Below, one piece after another: positions 10,241 to 18,932 of a stretch of DNA of 64,000 nucleotides. The stretch lies in assembly GCF_028290495.1 (NCBI RefSeq), contig NZ_JAQGJT010000063.1:1-64000 (forward strand). Reading direction: 5' to 3'. The notes under the pieces were generated by a model. The model worked only from the letters and a program-made list of their open reading frames with translations. It had not been told where the DNA came from and made no database searches. This stretch comes from Tardiphaga sp. Lineage in GTDB: Bacteria; Pseudomonadota; Alphaproteobacteria; Rhizobiales; Xanthobacteraceae. How positions within the stretch are numbered: the stretch's first letter is position 1; every line of letters starts with the position of its first letter. Position numbers and translations under genes: made by a program.

Positions 10241-10260
10241 CATGTCTCCTTCCGAAGCCG

Positions 10261-10977
10261 TCAGTTGGTGGCTTTGGCGCTGCTCACCAGCGTTGGCTTC
10301 TCGATATAGTTTGGGGCGAAGATCTTCTTCAGGTTCTCAACCTTCGGAATATCATTGATCGCTATATAGGGCTGGTTGGGGTGCAGCGTCAGGTAGTCCT
10401 GGTGATAGGCCTCGGCCGGAAAGAAGCCGTCCAGCGTTCCGACCTTGGTGACGATGGGCTTCTTCCACACCTTGGCGGCATTGAGCTGCGCGATATAGGC
10501 GTCCGCAACCTGCTTTTGCTCGGCGGTGGTGGCGAAGATTTCCGACCGATACTGCGTGCCGGAGTCGGGTCCCTGGCGATTGAGCTGGGTCGGGTCGTGC
10601 GCCACCGAGAAGTAGATCTTCAGGATCTTGCCGTAGCTGATCTTCCGCGGATCGTATTTGATCTCGACGGCTTCAGCGTGGCCTGTCGATCCGGTGGAGA
10701 CCGCGCTGTAATTCGCTGCACTCTTGGGTCCGCCGGCATAACCCGACACGGCATTGACGACGCCGGCGGTGTGCTGGAACACGCCCTGCACGCCCCAGAA
10801 ACAGCCGCCGGCAATCACCGCGGTCTGCATGCCGTCGGATGCCTTGGCATCAACGGCAGGTGCGGGGATGATTACGGCGTCTTCGGCAGCGAAGCCTGGC
10901 GCGATGAAAACGGTTGAGATCGCCAGCGCGCCGATCGCGGCGGCGCAGAGTGTGAGACGGCTGAGGGTAGAGCGCAT
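10261..10977 (-). CDS. msrA: Peptide-methionine (S)-S-oxide reductase MsrA with signal peptide
   Basis: Reduces the S-epimer of methionine sulfoxide. 238 residues. Residues 1-30 form a signal peptide ending APGFAA, followed by a short linker. The catalytic motif GGC59FWG is intact, and the [16 protein letters not shown] stretch of the family follows. Family members without a leader are about 170-210 residues, so the extra length is the leader. First gene of an msrA-msrB pair. Export points to repair of periplasmic proteins, which its partner MsrB could not share. Confidence 0.94.
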   Translation of the reverse strand: MRSTLSRLTLCAAAIGALAISTVFIAPGFAAEDAVIIPAPAVDAKASDGMQTAVIAGGCFWGVQGVFQHTAGVVNAVSGYAGGPKSAANYSAVSTGSTGHAEAVEIKYDPRKISYGKILKIYFSVAHDPTQLNRQGPDSGTQYRSEIFATTAEQKQVADAYIAQLNAAKVWKKPIVTKVGTLDGFFPAEAYHQDYLTLHPNQPYIAINDIPKVENLKKIFAPNYIEKPTLVSSAKATN

Positions 10978-11132
10978 GGCATATCCTCTTGGGTACGAGC
11001 CGGGAGCATCGGCATTCTAGACCGTGCCGCGCGCTTCGCAATCCGCAGGGCTGTCCGATACCTCAAGATACGCAGCAGCGCCGCCGTCGTTACAACTTCC
11101 CGGACACGAGTTCGTGAGAGCAACCACGCATG

Positions 11133-11162
11133 AAAAAGCCGCGAAACTTGCGTTTCGCGGCT
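11133..11162 (-). terminator. Rho-independent terminator of the BA14K gene
   Basis: Perfect 11-bp stem (11137-11147 with 11152-11162), 4-base loop and five T residues on the minus strand, about 20 bp after the stop of the BA14K gene. Confidence 0.9.
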
Positions 11163-11181
11163 GAAGCAATTGGGGCTTTAT

Positions 11182-11595
11182 TTACGGGCAGGGGTAACGA
11201 TTGCCGTCATTGTTCAGATAGGTGCCCGAACGCGGGTCATACGATCGGTAGCGCTGTGAGCAGTAATCGTAATTCTGTTGTGCCGCTGCATTCGCCTGGT
11301 TGGCCGCACCGGCCGCAATAACGCCGCCGATGATCGCGCCGGCCGCAAGGCCGCCGATCAGCGCGCCGTTGCCGCCGCCGCCACGGCCGTAGCCGCGTCC
11401 GCGGTAACCGCCGCCATAACCATAGCCACGGCGGGGTCCACCGCCGCCATAATACTGCACGTTCTCTGTCGCCGTCGGGACGGAAGCAGCGAGCGGCGCC
11501 TGATTGATCATCGGCGCCGAGATCGCCGGAACCGAGAAGGTCAGCGCGGTCGCGCCGATCAGTACCGCCGACGTCAAAGTCTTGAATGTGGACAT
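11182..11595 (-). CDS. BA14K family secreted protein
   Basis: 137 residues from ATG 11595, with AGGAGT seven bases upstream. A signal peptide (about 1-27, ending PAISA) is followed by a Gly/Tyr/Arg-rich low-complexity stretch (YGGGG, GYGYGGGYRGRGYGRGGGG), then a glycine-zipper-like hydrophobic segment (GALIGGLAAGAIIGGVIAAG). The C-terminal YDYCSQRYRSYDP...YPCP signature is typical of BA14K proteins, known as immunoreactive lectin-like proteins of Brucella and relatives. Envelope-associated; the exact role is unknown. It is monocistronic, with its own strong terminator. Confidence 0.88.
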   Translation of the reverse strand: MSTFKTLTSAVLIGATALTFSVPAISAPMINQAPLAASVPTATENVQYYGGGGPRRGYGYGGGYRGRGYGRGGGGNGALIGGLAAGAIIGGVIAAGAANQANAAAQQNYDYCSQRYRSYDPRSGTYLNNDGNRYPCP

Positions 11596-11687
11596 GAAAA
11601 CTCCTGCGTGTTGCGTGAAGGCTAACGGGTGTAACGCACCAACGTTCCAAATGCCTCCGCACCAAGGCTGCGTCATAACACCGCGCG

Positions 11688-12797
11688 TCAGATCACGATG
11701 CTGAGCCGCTTCGCGGCGCGTGTGATGCCGGTGTACAGCCAGCGCGCGCGGCTTTCCTGAAAGGCGAAGCTCTCGTCGAACAGCACCACGTCGTCCCATT
11801 GCGAACCCTGGCTCTTGTGCACGGTCAGCACGTAGCCATAGTCGAACTCGTCATAGGGCTTGCGCTGCTCCCAGCTCAGCGTCTCGACGCCGCCGCTGAA
11901 ACAATCTGCGCGCACCGAAACCTTGGTGACCTTGCCGCCGAAGTCTTCGTCCGGCGCCAGCCGCATGGTGATGATCTGGGATTTCGACGTCGCGCGCGCT
12001 TTCACGCGCCACAGCCCGCCGTTGAACAGCACCTTCTTGCGGTTGTTGCGCAGGCAGACCAGCTTGTCGTTGGCGACGGGGAGGAGATCCTCGATACCGA
12101 GCTTCTGGCGCACCCGCATGTTGTAGGACCGCCGCGTGTTGTTGCGGCCGACCAGCACCTGGTCGGCGGCCATCACGCGCTCCGGATCGAGCTCCCTGCG
12201 CGACACCACTTCGCTTTCGCCATAACGGCCGATCTCGAGTTCGCGGCCTTCGCGCACATCCATCGACATGCGCACGATCGGATCGTGCTCGGCCTGGCGA
12301 TGCACCTCGGTCAGCATGATGTCGGGTTCGCAGTCGGTGAAGAAGCCGCCGCCCTGGATTGGCGGCAACTGCGCGGGATCGCCGAGCACCAGCAGCGGGC
12401 AGTCGAACGACATCAGATCGCGACCGAGATCGGCATCGACCATCGAGCATTCGTCGATCACGATCAGCTTGGCCTTGGAAGCCGGCGCGTCGTCCCACAA
12501 TTCAAAATTCGGCTGCTCCTCGCCGGATTCCCGGGCGCGGTAGATCAGCGAATGGATCGTCGAGGCGCCGTCGCAGCCCTTGTTGCGCATCACCAGAGCC
12601 GCCTTGCCGGTGAAGGCGGCGTATTTCACTTCGCCATCGACATTGTCGGCGATGTGCCGCGCCAGCGTCGTCTTGCCGGTGCCGGCAAAACCGAACAGCC
12701 GGAATACCGGCGGCGTGCCGTTCCTGCCGGGTTTGGCCTTCAGCCAGTCGTCGACGGCTTTCAGCGCGGCATCCTGATGCGGGGTAAAGGTCGGCAT
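11688..12797 (-). CDS. RecD-like SF1B DNA helicase (AAA_30/UvrD_C_2)
   Basis: 369 residues. Walker A GFAGTGKTT (36-44), Walker B VIDECSM, motif III GDPAQLPP, an HRQ motif, and motif VI YTGITRAAKRL at the C-terminus mark a superfamily 1B ATPase related to RecD2 and phage Dda helicases. It lacks the RecD N-terminal domain and is about the length of the solitary RecD-like proteins of alphaproteobacteria. Expected to unwind DNA 5' to 3' in repair or replication-fork work; the precise role is unknown. Start at ATG 12797. No operon partner. Confidence 0.88.
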   Translation of the reverse strand: MPTFTPHQDAALKAVDDWLKAKPGRNGTPPVFRLFGFAGTGKTTLARHIADNVDGEVKYAAFTGKAALVMRNKGCDGASTIHSLIYRARESGEEQPNFELWDDAPASKAKLIVIDECSMVDADLGRDLMSFDCPLLVLGDPAQLPPIQGGGFFTDCEPDIMLTEVHRQAEHDPIVRMSMDVREGRELEIGRYGESEVVSRRELDPERVMAADQVLVGRNNTRRSYNMRVRQKLGIEDLLPVANDKLVCLRNNRKKVLFNGGLWRVKARATSKSQIITMRLAPDEDFGGKVTKVSVRADCFSGGVETLSWEQRKPYDEFDYGYVLTVHKSQGSQWDDVVLFDESFAFQESRARWLYTGITRAAKRLSIVI

Positions 12798-12969
12798 GGC
12801 GTCTCGGGAAAAGCCCGGCCAGCAGGATGCGGCCGCGACTCACAGGGGCAAGCTAACCATTCGGGCGTCTGGTGCAAGCGCGCCGCCCGGCGGTTGCCCA
12901 ATATCGCCGCATGGCGCAGGTATGGGCCGGATGCCGCCGGATTTGCGGCTGGCGGACAGGAGATCCCGG

Positions 12970-13161
12970 GTGGGAAGCAAATTGAAGCGCGTCGGAAGCG
13001 GAATCGTCTATCTGATCGGCGCGCTCGCGATCGGCTATCTGGCGCTGTACGCCTATGTGATGTTCACCCGGCCTCAACTGGTGCCGGGCGAGCCGATCAA
13101 GATTTTCCGCAAACCGGACGCGCCGAAATATTCGCAGGCGCCCGGTCTGCGTCGTTCCTAG
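12970..13161 (+). CDS. Small single-pass membrane protein
   Basis: 63 residues from GTG 12970, with GGAG seven bases upstream; a TTG four codons later is possible. One hydrophobic segment (about 10-32, VYLIGALAIGYLALYAYVMF) is followed by a short basic tail. No family is recognised. Its stop overlaps the stop of flbD on the other strand: both use the CTAG at 13158-13161. Confidence 0.55.
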   Translation: MGSKLKRVGSGIVYLIGALAIGYLALYAYVMFTRPQLVPGEPIKIFRKPDAPKYSQAPGLRRS

Positions 13162-14537
13162 CCCATCGCCACCATGGCGCGGTAGTCGCCCGAGCCCGCC
13201 GGCGTGATCGGCAGGCCGCCGTCGGCATATTCGTTCAGCTTGTTGCGCAGCGTGCGGATCGAGATGCCCAGAATATTCGCGGCGTGCGTCCGGTTGCCGA
13301 GGCAATGCTTCAGCGTCTCCAGGATCAGGTCGCGCTCCACATCGGCCACGGTGCGGCCGACCAAGGCCCGCGTCACCTGCTCGGCGGCGAAGGTCGCGTG
13401 CGCCACGGCGGGCACGGTCTTGGCCAGGTCGAGGCGGTCGCCGTCCGGGGTCAGGATCGCATCGGCGCCGATCTCGTCGCCTGACGCCATCAGCACCGAA
13501 CGGTGCATGGTGTTTTCCAGCTCGCGGACGTTGCCTTGCCAGCGATTGATGGTCAGAACCCGCCGTGCCTCGGCGGAGATCGGCCGCATCGGCACGCCGT
13601 TGGCGTCGGCGTATTTCTTGGCGAAATGCTGCGCCAGTTCGAGGATGTCGGCCGGGCGATCGCGCAGCGGCGGGATCTTGAGGTTGACGACATTGAGCCG
13701 GAACAGCAGATCCTCGCGGAACGTCCCTTCGCGCACGGCGTCGGCGAGGTTGCGGTTCGAGGTCGCGATGATGCGGATGTCGATCGGCACCGGGCGGGTG
13801 CCGCCGACGCGGTCGATCACCCGCTCCTGGATCGCGCGCAGCAGCTTCGACTGCAGCCGCACGTCCATCTCGCTGATTTCGTCGAGCAGCAGCGTACCGC
13901 CGGTGGCTTCCTCGAACTTGCCGATGCGGCGGGCGATCGCGCCGGTGAACGCGCCCTTCTCGTGGCCGAACAGTTCGGATTCCAGGAGGTGCTCGGGGAT
14001 CGCGGCGCAGTTGATGCTGATGAACGGCTTCTTGGCGCGATGCGAGCGCGCGTGAACATGGCGCGCCAGTACTTCCTTGCCGGTGCCGGATTCGCCGGTG
14101 ATCATCACCGAGGCGTCGGAGCCGGCGATCTGCTGCGCCAGCCGCACCACCTTGGCCATCGCCTCGTCGCGGTAGATCAGGTCGCGGGAATCGTTGGCGA
14201 CGGCGGCCAGCACCGCGGCGATCAGTTCCGGATCCGGAGGCAGCGGGATGTATTCTTTCGCGCCGGCATGGATCGCGGCGACCGCGGCGCGGGCATCGTT
14301 GGTGATGCCGCAGGCGACGATCGGCACGTGGATGTGCTCGGCTTCGAGCCGGATCACGAGGTCGCGGATGTCGAGCGCGACATCGACCAGCAGCAGGTCG
14401 GCGCCCTTGCCGCCGCGCAGGACCCGCATCGCCTGATCGAGATCCTCGGCGTGGACGACCGAAGCGCCGTTATCCATCGCGATCTTGGTGGCGGTGGTGA
14501 GCTGACCCTTGAGGGTGCCGACGATAAGAAGCCGCAT
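13158..14537 (-). CDS. flbD: Sigma-54-dependent flagellar regulator FlbD
   Basis: Activates class III/IV flagellar genes with sigma-54. 459 residues. The N-terminal receiver-like domain lacks the acidic pocket (it reads LLIVGTLKG) but keeps D52 at the usual phosphorylation position. The AAA+ domain has Walker A GESGTGKE (148-155) and the sigma-54 contact loop GAFTGA (195-200). A FIS-type helix-turn-helix (HAANILGISIRTLRNKL) lies at the C-terminus. It is the last gene of the fliF-fliG-fliH-fliN-flbD operon, as in Caulobacter and Rhodopseudomonas, with 53 bp to fliN. The sigma-54 promoter at 21245-21260 is a likely target. Confidence 0.94.
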   Translation of the reverse strand: MRLLIVGTLKGQLTTATKIAMDNGASVVHAEDLDQAMRVLRGGKGADLLLVDVALDIRDLVIRLEAEHIHVPIVACGITNDARAAVAAIHAGAKEYIPLPPDPELIAAVLAAVANDSRDLIYRDEAMAKVVRLAQQIAGSDASVMITGESGTGKEVLARHVHARSHRAKKPFISINCAAIPEHLLESELFGHEKGAFTGAIARRIGKFEEATGGTLLLDEISEMDVRLQSKLLRAIQERVIDRVGGTRPVPIDIRIIATSNRNLADAVREGTFREDLLFRLNVVNLKIPPLRDRPADILELAQHFAKKYADANGVPMRPISAEARRVLTINRWQGNVRELENTMHRSVLMASGDEIGADAILTPDGDRLDLAKTVPAVAHATFAAEQVTRALVGRTVADVERDLILETLKHCLGNRTHAANILGISIRTLRNKLNEYADGGLPITPAGSGDYRAMVAMG

Positions 14538-14590
14538 GGTGGTCTCCTGTTATCTCTTGGTGGCGCCGTTCAGGCGCCGGATCGGGCGCG

Positions 14591-14941
14591 TCAGGCGCGC
14601 TCTGCCTTGATAATTTCCGTCATGGTGACACCGAGCTTGTCTTCGACCAGCACCACTTCGCCGCGCGCGACGAGCCGGTTGTTGACGTAGATGTCGATCG
14701 CCTCGCCGACGCGGCGATCGAGCTCGAGCACCGTGCCCGGTCCGAGCCTCAAGAGCTCGCCGACATCCATCTTGGAGCGGCCGAGCACGGCCGAAACCTG
14801 CACCGGCACGTCGAACACCGCTTCGAGGTCGGCGGCGATCCGGGTGACCTGTTCGTCGTCGTTGTAGCCGATGTCGCCCATCGCCATCGGCTCAGCCGAA
14901 TTGAGGTCGGGCAGCGGCACGTGGGAGTCTTGATTGCTCAT
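14591..14941 (-). CDS. fliN: Flagellar motor switch protein FliN
   Basis: Part of the C-ring that sets rotation direction and docks export substrates. 116 residues. An acidic N-terminal tail (1-35) precedes a SpoA/FliN domain with VPVQVSAVLGRSKM, LLRLGPGTVLELDRRVGE and VNNRLVARGEVVLVEDKLGV, all canonical. Normal length. Lies between fliH (10 bp upstream) and flbD. Confidence 0.95.
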   Translation of the reverse strand: MSNQDSHVPLPDLNSAEPMAMGDIGYNDDEQVTRIAADLEAVFDVPVQVSAVLGRSKMDVGELLRLGPGTVLELDRRVGEAIDIYVNNRLVARGEVVLVEDKLGVTMTEIIKAERA

Positions 14942-14951
14942 CGTTCAGTCC

Positions 14952-15578
14952 TCATGGCCGTGCCAGGTTGCGAGCCGCCATGTAGCGACCCACGAGTTCG
15001 TTGATCTTGGCCTCGATGGCCGAGCGCTCCAGCAGCACGCCGCCGTCCGCCCATTCGATCTTGCAATCGCCGCCCGCAATTTCCGGCTCGGCGAGGATCA
15101 CCAGCTTGCCGGGGAAACCGCTCTGCTTGGCCAGCTTCTCGATCCGCTCGCGGGCGTCGTCATACAGCTGGTCGTTGATGCGCACGACGATATGCGGCGT
15201 CGCCACCAGATGCTTGAAGCAGTCATGCACCAGCGCCATCACCTCGGTGAGCGGCTCGGCGGCGACCAGCTCGTTACACAGCTTGCGCGCGACGGAGACG
15301 GCGACATCGACGGCTTCGGTTTCCATCCGGGTCTCGATCCCTGAGAACCGCGTCGAGATCGAAGAGATAGCGACGCCGATTTCCTCCAGCGCCAGTGCGG
15401 CGCGGCGATCGCTTTCGGCCTTGGCCTCGCGCTGCGCGGCATCGAAGCCGGCGCGGTAGGCGTGGGCCTCGGCGTTGGCGATCTTCTCCGCGATCTCGGC
15501 GGGCGTGATCACAGGTACGCGTGCCTTGTCGGGCGCGGCGAAATCGACGTCGAACAGGAATTTTGCCGGAGCTGCCAT
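14952..15578 (-). CDS. fliH: Flagellar export protein FliH
   Basis: 208 residues. FliH binds and restrains the export ATPase FliI at the base of the flagellum. An N-terminal stretch is followed by a long Ala/Glu-rich helix (about 27-75) with heptad character, then a compact C-terminal FliH domain (IEWADGGVLLERS near the end). Its ATG shares one base with the stop of fliG (TGATG at 15578), indicating translational coupling. Identification relies on position between fliG and fliN as well as sequence. Confidence 0.88.
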   Translation of the reverse strand: MAAPAKFLFDVDFAAPDKARVPVITPAEIAEKIANAEAHAYRAGFDAAQREAKAESDRRAALALEEIGVAISSISTRFSGIETRMETEAVDVAVSVARKLCNELVAAEPLTEVMALVHDCFKHLVATPHIVVRINDQLYDDARERIEKLAKQSGFPGKLVILAEPEIAGGDCKIEWADGGVLLERSAIEAKINELVGRYMAARNLARP

Positions 15579-16666
15579 CAGTACACCAGTTCGTCGTCGG
15601 CGCGGTTCTTGGTCAGCACGATCTCGCCCTTGGCGGCGAGGTCCTTCGCGAGATTGACAAGCAGCGCCTGCGCCTCGTCGACGTCGCGCAAGCGCACCGG
15701 CCCGAGCGCGGCCATGTCGTCGAGCAGCATCTTGGCGGCGCGTGACGACATATTCCCCATGAAGAAGGCGCGGACATCCTCGTTGGCGCTCTTCAGCGCG
15801 ATGCCCAGCTTGTCCTTGTCGATGTTGCGCATCAGGGTCTGCGCCGAACCGGCGTCGAGCTTGACGAGATCGTCGAAGGTGAACATCAGCGCCTTGATGC
15901 GTTCGGCGGCTTCGCGGTTGTCTTCTTCCAGCGAGGTGATGAAACGGGTTTCGGTCTGGCGATCGAAATTGTTGAAGATTTCCGCCATGACCTCATGCGC
16001 GTCGCGGCGACGGGTCTGCGACAGGTTCGACATGAACTCGGTGCGCAGCGTCTGCTCGACGCGCTCGATGATTTCCTTCTGTACCGTCTCCATCTTCAGC
16101 ATGCGACCGATGACGTCGAGGGCTAGATCTTCCGGCAGGATCGCCAGCACGCGCGCGGCATGCTCAGGCTTCAGCTTCGACAGCACCACGGCGATGGTCT
16201 GCGGGTATTCGTTCTTGAGGTAGTTGGCGAGCACCTCTTCCTGCACGTTGGAGAGCTTCTCCCACATGTTGCGGCCGGCGGGGCCGCGGATTTCTTCCAT
16301 GATGCCGTTGACGCGATCGGACGGCAGGTATTGCGTCAGCAGCCGTTCGGTGGCGTCGAAGGTGCCCATCAGCGCGCCCGACGCGGACATCCGCGATACG
16401 AATTCGAGCATCAGGTCTTCGACCGTCTCCGGCTCGACGGTACCGAGCGTCGACATGACGCCGGAAAGCTGGCGCACCTCTTCGTCGTCGAGCAGCGACC
16501 AGACCTTGCCGCCATATTGTTCGCCGAGCGCCAGCATCAGGATCGCCGCGCGCTTCGGGCCGCTCAGCGGCTTCGGCACCGGGCGGCCGCCCTGACGCTG
16601 GGCCAGCGAAGCGATCACGCTGGAAATGTCGCTGGAATTGTCGCTGGTGGTTGCGGGAACGGCCAT
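15578..16666 (-). CDS. fliG: Flagellar motor switch protein FliG
   Basis: Rotor protein that contacts the stator and sits on the MS ring. 362 residues, slightly longer than the usual 330-340 because of a leader of about 25 residues rich in Ser/Asp. Landmarks: [20 protein letters not shown], the armadillo-like middle with [11 protein letters not shown], and the C-terminal charged torque helix region ([10 protein letters not shown], then [13 protein letters not shown]). It starts five bases after the fliF stop. Confidence 0.96.
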   Translation of the reverse strand: MAVPATTSDNSSDISSVIASLAQRQGGRPVPKPLSGPKRAAILMLALGEQYGGKVWSLLDDEEVRQLSGVMSTLGTVEPETVEDLMLEFVSRMSASGALMGTFDATERLLTQYLPSDRVNGIMEEIRGPAGRNMWEKLSNVQEEVLANYLKNEYPQTIAVVLSKLKPEHAARVLAILPEDLALDVIGRMLKMETVQKEIIERVEQTLRTEFMSNLSQTRRRDAHEVMAEIFNNFDRQTETRFITSLEEDNREAAERIKALMFTFDDLVKLDAGSAQTLMRNIDKDKLGIALKSANEDVRAFFMGNMSSRAAKMLLDDMAALGPVRLRDVDEAQALLVNLAKDLAAKGEIVLTKNRADDELVY

Positions 16667-16671
16667 TCAGA

Positions 16672-18294
16672 TCACGCCGGTTCGGTGAGCCATTGACGAA
16701 CAATGGCTGCGGTTTCGTTGGGATTGCGGTCGGCCAACTCGCCGACGCGGTGAACCGACTGGGCGTGGACCTGGCCCTGCACGGTGGCGATATCGATGGC
16801 GCTGGGGCCACCGGGGTGGGCGAGTGCAAGGCCGTCGGGACCGACGGCGGCGGTGCCGTCGGTCAGCGCGGCATGTGCGCCGCCCGGGCCGGAGAGGGCG
16901 GCGACCGGCTCGCTGGCGAGGATGCGGCGCACCAACGGGCGGATGACCATGAACATCACGACCAGGCCGAGCAGCATCATGACCGCCAGCTCGATGACGT
17001 ACATCACGTCGTCCTTGGTGAATTGCAGCGCGCCGAGGAAGCCGGTGGGCTCCGTGTTCGGTACGATCGCGGGGCCTTCGGCGAATTTCAGGTTGACGAT
17101 CTCGACCTGGTCGCCGCGCTTCTGGTCGAAGCCGATCGCCGAGCGGACCAGCTGGCCGATGCGGTCGAGTTCTTCCTTGCTGCGCTCCTGATAGACCATC
17201 TCGCCCTTTTCGCCCTTGGCGTAGGCGCCATCGACCAGCACGGCGACCGAGATCCGGTTGACCCGGCCGGCTTCGGTGACTTCGGTCTTGGTGGTGCGGG
17301 AGATTTCGTAATTGTTGGTCTCTTCCGACTTCTTGCTCTGGTCGCGCGCGGTCTGCGGGGCGGCGTTGTTCTGGTTGCCAGGCAGCTCGTTATTGACGGT
17401 GACCTGGCCCTCGGCATTGCCGGTGGCTGCCGATTCTTCGCGGGTCTGGCTGGAGCGCAGCACGCGTCCTTCGGGGTCGAACTTGTCCGAGGTCTGCGTC
17501 ACCTTGTTGTAATCGAAATCGGCGGTGAGCTGGACGCGGGCGCGGCCCGAACCGACCACCGAGGACACGATCGCCTCGATCTGGTTGCGCATCCGCTTCT
17601 CGAAGCTGGCGCGACGGTCGTCGCCGGTGGCGCCGTCGGTGGTCGGATCGGCGGCGCCGTCGGCCAGCAATTGCCCGGCTTCATCGACGATCGAGACCCG
17701 GTTCGGCTTCAAGCCGTTGACGGCCGATGCCACCACGTGGCGGATGGCGCGGACCTGCTGCGGATCGAGCGCGCCGCGAACGCGGACCACGATCGAGGCC
17801 GACGGCTCGGGGGTCTCGCGCGAGAACAGCGGACGTTCCGGCAGCACCAAATGGACGCGGGCGGCCTGGACGCGGTCGATCGCCCGGATGGTGCGGGACA
17901 GTTCGCCTTCCAGGGCGCGGAGATGGTTGATGTTCTGGACGAAGCTGGTGGTGCCGAGCGCGTCCGACTTGTCGAAGATCTCGTAGCCGACGCCACCGCC
18001 CTTGGGCAGGCCGCCTTCGGCCAGCTTCATGCGCAGCTTGGTGACCTTGTCCTTCGGCACCATGATGGCGGCGCCGTCGTTCTTCAACTCATACGGGATC
18101 GCCTGGCGTTCCAGGTCCTTCATGATCGCCGAGGAGTCCTCGACACTGAGGTCGGTGAACAGGGTGGTCATCTGCGGCGTGGTCACGCGCATGATGACGA
18201 ACGCAAAGAATCCGATCAGCGCGGCTGTGACCGCAACCATCGCCATCAGGCGCGCCGCGCCCAATCCCTTGAGGAAACCTAGCAGACTCTGCAC
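16672..18294 (-). CDS. fliF: Flagellar MS-ring protein FliF
   Basis: Forms the membrane ring on which the flagellum is built. 540 residues. The first transmembrane helix is at about 14-36 (LMAMVAVTAALIGFFAFVIM) and the second near 435-455 (VIELAVMMLLGLVVMFMVIRP), with the periplasmic YscJ-like and FliF_C regions between. The GTG start at 18294 has AGGGG eight bases upstream. First gene of the fliFGH-fliN-flbD operon. A TTAACCAT CtrA half-site lies about 70 bp upstream, as expected for an early flagellar operon in this class. Confidence 0.95.
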   Translation of the reverse strand: MQSLLGFLKGLGAARLMAMVAVTAALIGFFAFVIMRVTTPQMTTLFTDLSVEDSSAIMKDLERQAIPYELKNDGAAIMVPKDKVTKLRMKLAEGGLPKGGGVGYEIFDKSDALGTTSFVQNINHLRALEGELSRTIRAIDRVQAARVHLVLPERPLFSRETPEPSASIVVRVRGALDPQQVRAIRHVVASAVNGLKPNRVSIVDEAGQLLADGAADPTTDGATGDDRRASFEKRMRNQIEAIVSSVVGSGRARVQLTADFDYNKVTQTSDKFDPEGRVLRSSQTREESAATGNAEGQVTVNNELPGNQNNAAPQTARDQSKKSEETNNYEISRTTKTEVTEAGRVNRISVAVLVDGAYAKGEKGEMVYQERSKEELDRIGQLVRSAIGFDQKRGDQVEIVNLKFAEGPAIVPNTEPTGFLGALQFTKDDVMYVIELAVMMLLGLVVMFMVIRPLVRRILASEPVAALSGPGGAHAALTDGTAAVGPDGLALAHPGGPSAIDIATVQGQVHAQSVHRVGELADRNPNETAAIVRQWLTEPA

Positions 18295-18361
18295 GAACCA
18301 GCCCCTGAAACTCGGCCCGAGGGACCGACTGGGCAGATTTTGCCTATGGTATGGTTTCGAT

Positions 18362-18379
18362 ATGGTTAACGAGGATTAA
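18362..18379 (-). promoter_or_regulatory. Candidate CtrA-binding sequence upstream of fliF
   Basis: Minus strand TTAACCAT at 18369-18362, a recognised form of the CtrA half-site. A second TTAA (18376-18379) lies six bases away, one short of the classical seven-base spacing. It is about 68-85 bp before the fliF GTG. CtrA control of fliF is established in Caulobacter; here it is inferred. Confidence 0.5.
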
Positions 18380-18406
18380 TATATCGAAAACATTGGGCCA
18401 AATGAC

Positions 18407-18438
18407 AAAAACCGGCTTCCCGTGAGGGAGCCGGTTTT
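18407..18438 (-). terminator. Rho-independent terminator of sciP
   Basis: GC-rich hairpin AAAACCGGC...GCCGGTTTT with a GTGA loop and one bulged T, flanked by T-runs on the minus strand, about 30 bp after the sciP stop. The structure is nearly symmetrical and may work in both directions. Confidence 0.85.
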
Positions 18439-18469
18439 CGTTAAATGCAAAGTAATGGGGACGAATCGC

Positions 18470-18745
18470 TTATTGGCGATACTGCTGGATGCGGGTCGTC
18501 CGCAGGCCCGCGAGACCGTGCTGGTCGATCGAGAATTGCCAGGAAAGGAATTCGTCGACCGTCAGCGTGTAGCGGCTGCAGGCTTCCTCGAGGGACAACA
18601 GGCCCCCGCGAACCGCCGCAACGACTTCAGCCTTGCGGCGGATGACCCACCGTTTTGTCCCGGGTGCTGGCAGGTCCGCAATTGTTAACGGACTGCCGTC
18701 AGGCCCGATGACGTATTTTACCCTCGGGCGATGGGGTTCTGTCAT
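18470..18745 (-). CDS. sciP: CtrA inhibitor SciP (DUF1153)
   Basis: 91 residues from ATG 18745; an upstream in-frame TTG (18766) is less likely. The pattern VKYVIGPDGSPLTIADLP, RWVIRRKAEVVAAV and the helix-turn-helix segment SLEEACSRYTLTVDEFLSW is characteristic of DUF1153/SciP. In Caulobacter SciP binds CtrA and blocks its activation of flagellar and cell-cycle promoters. Position between the fliF and fliK-flgD operons, and a near-consensus CtrA box in its own upstream region, fit a negative feedback loop. Confidence 0.9.
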   Translation of the reverse strand: MTEPHRPRVKYVIGPDGSPLTIADLPAPGTKRWVIRRKAEVVAAVRGGLLSLEEACSRYTLTVDEFLSWQFSIDQHGLAGLRTTRIQQYRQ

Positions 18746-18802
18746 GGCGTACTCACAAACTCTCAACCACTGAACTCACTATGAGAAGCTACGCCCTGCG
18801 AC

Positions 18803-18817
18803 TTAAAATTTGCCTAA
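18803..18817 (-). promoter_or_regulatory. Candidate CtrA box upstream of sciP
   Basis: On the minus strand TTAG-N7-TTAA, one mismatch from the full CtrA consensus TTAA-N7-TTAA, about 58-72 bp before the sciP start. CtrA-dependent expression of sciP is known in Caulobacter; binding here is inferred. Confidence 0.55.
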
Positions 18818-18875
18818 GCCTGTAACTCCAATGTGAATTGATCCGGATCGGACATGAAAGCGCCGCCATGAGCCG

Positions 18876-18910
18876 AAAAAGGCATCGCCCGGACCGATGG
18901 TCCGGGCGAT
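18876..18910 (-). terminator. Rho-independent terminator of the fliK-flgD operon
   Basis: Perfect 12-bp stem ATCGCCCGGACC / GGTCCGGGCGAT with a 3-base loop, then GCCTTTTTC on the minus strand, starting about 20 bp after the flgD stop. Confidence 0.92.
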
Positions 18911-18932
18911 CTCGTGGTCCGTTGCTGCGCGG

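Noticed and set aside
16651..18282. 543-codon open frame opposite fliF, and similar long frames opposite flbD (13503-14690), phoU-phoB (29810-31336) and the Mo-hydroxylase gene (35749-37341)
   Set aside because: All mirror well-supported genes on the other strand, have His/Arg/Asp-rich shadow composition and no recognisable domain.
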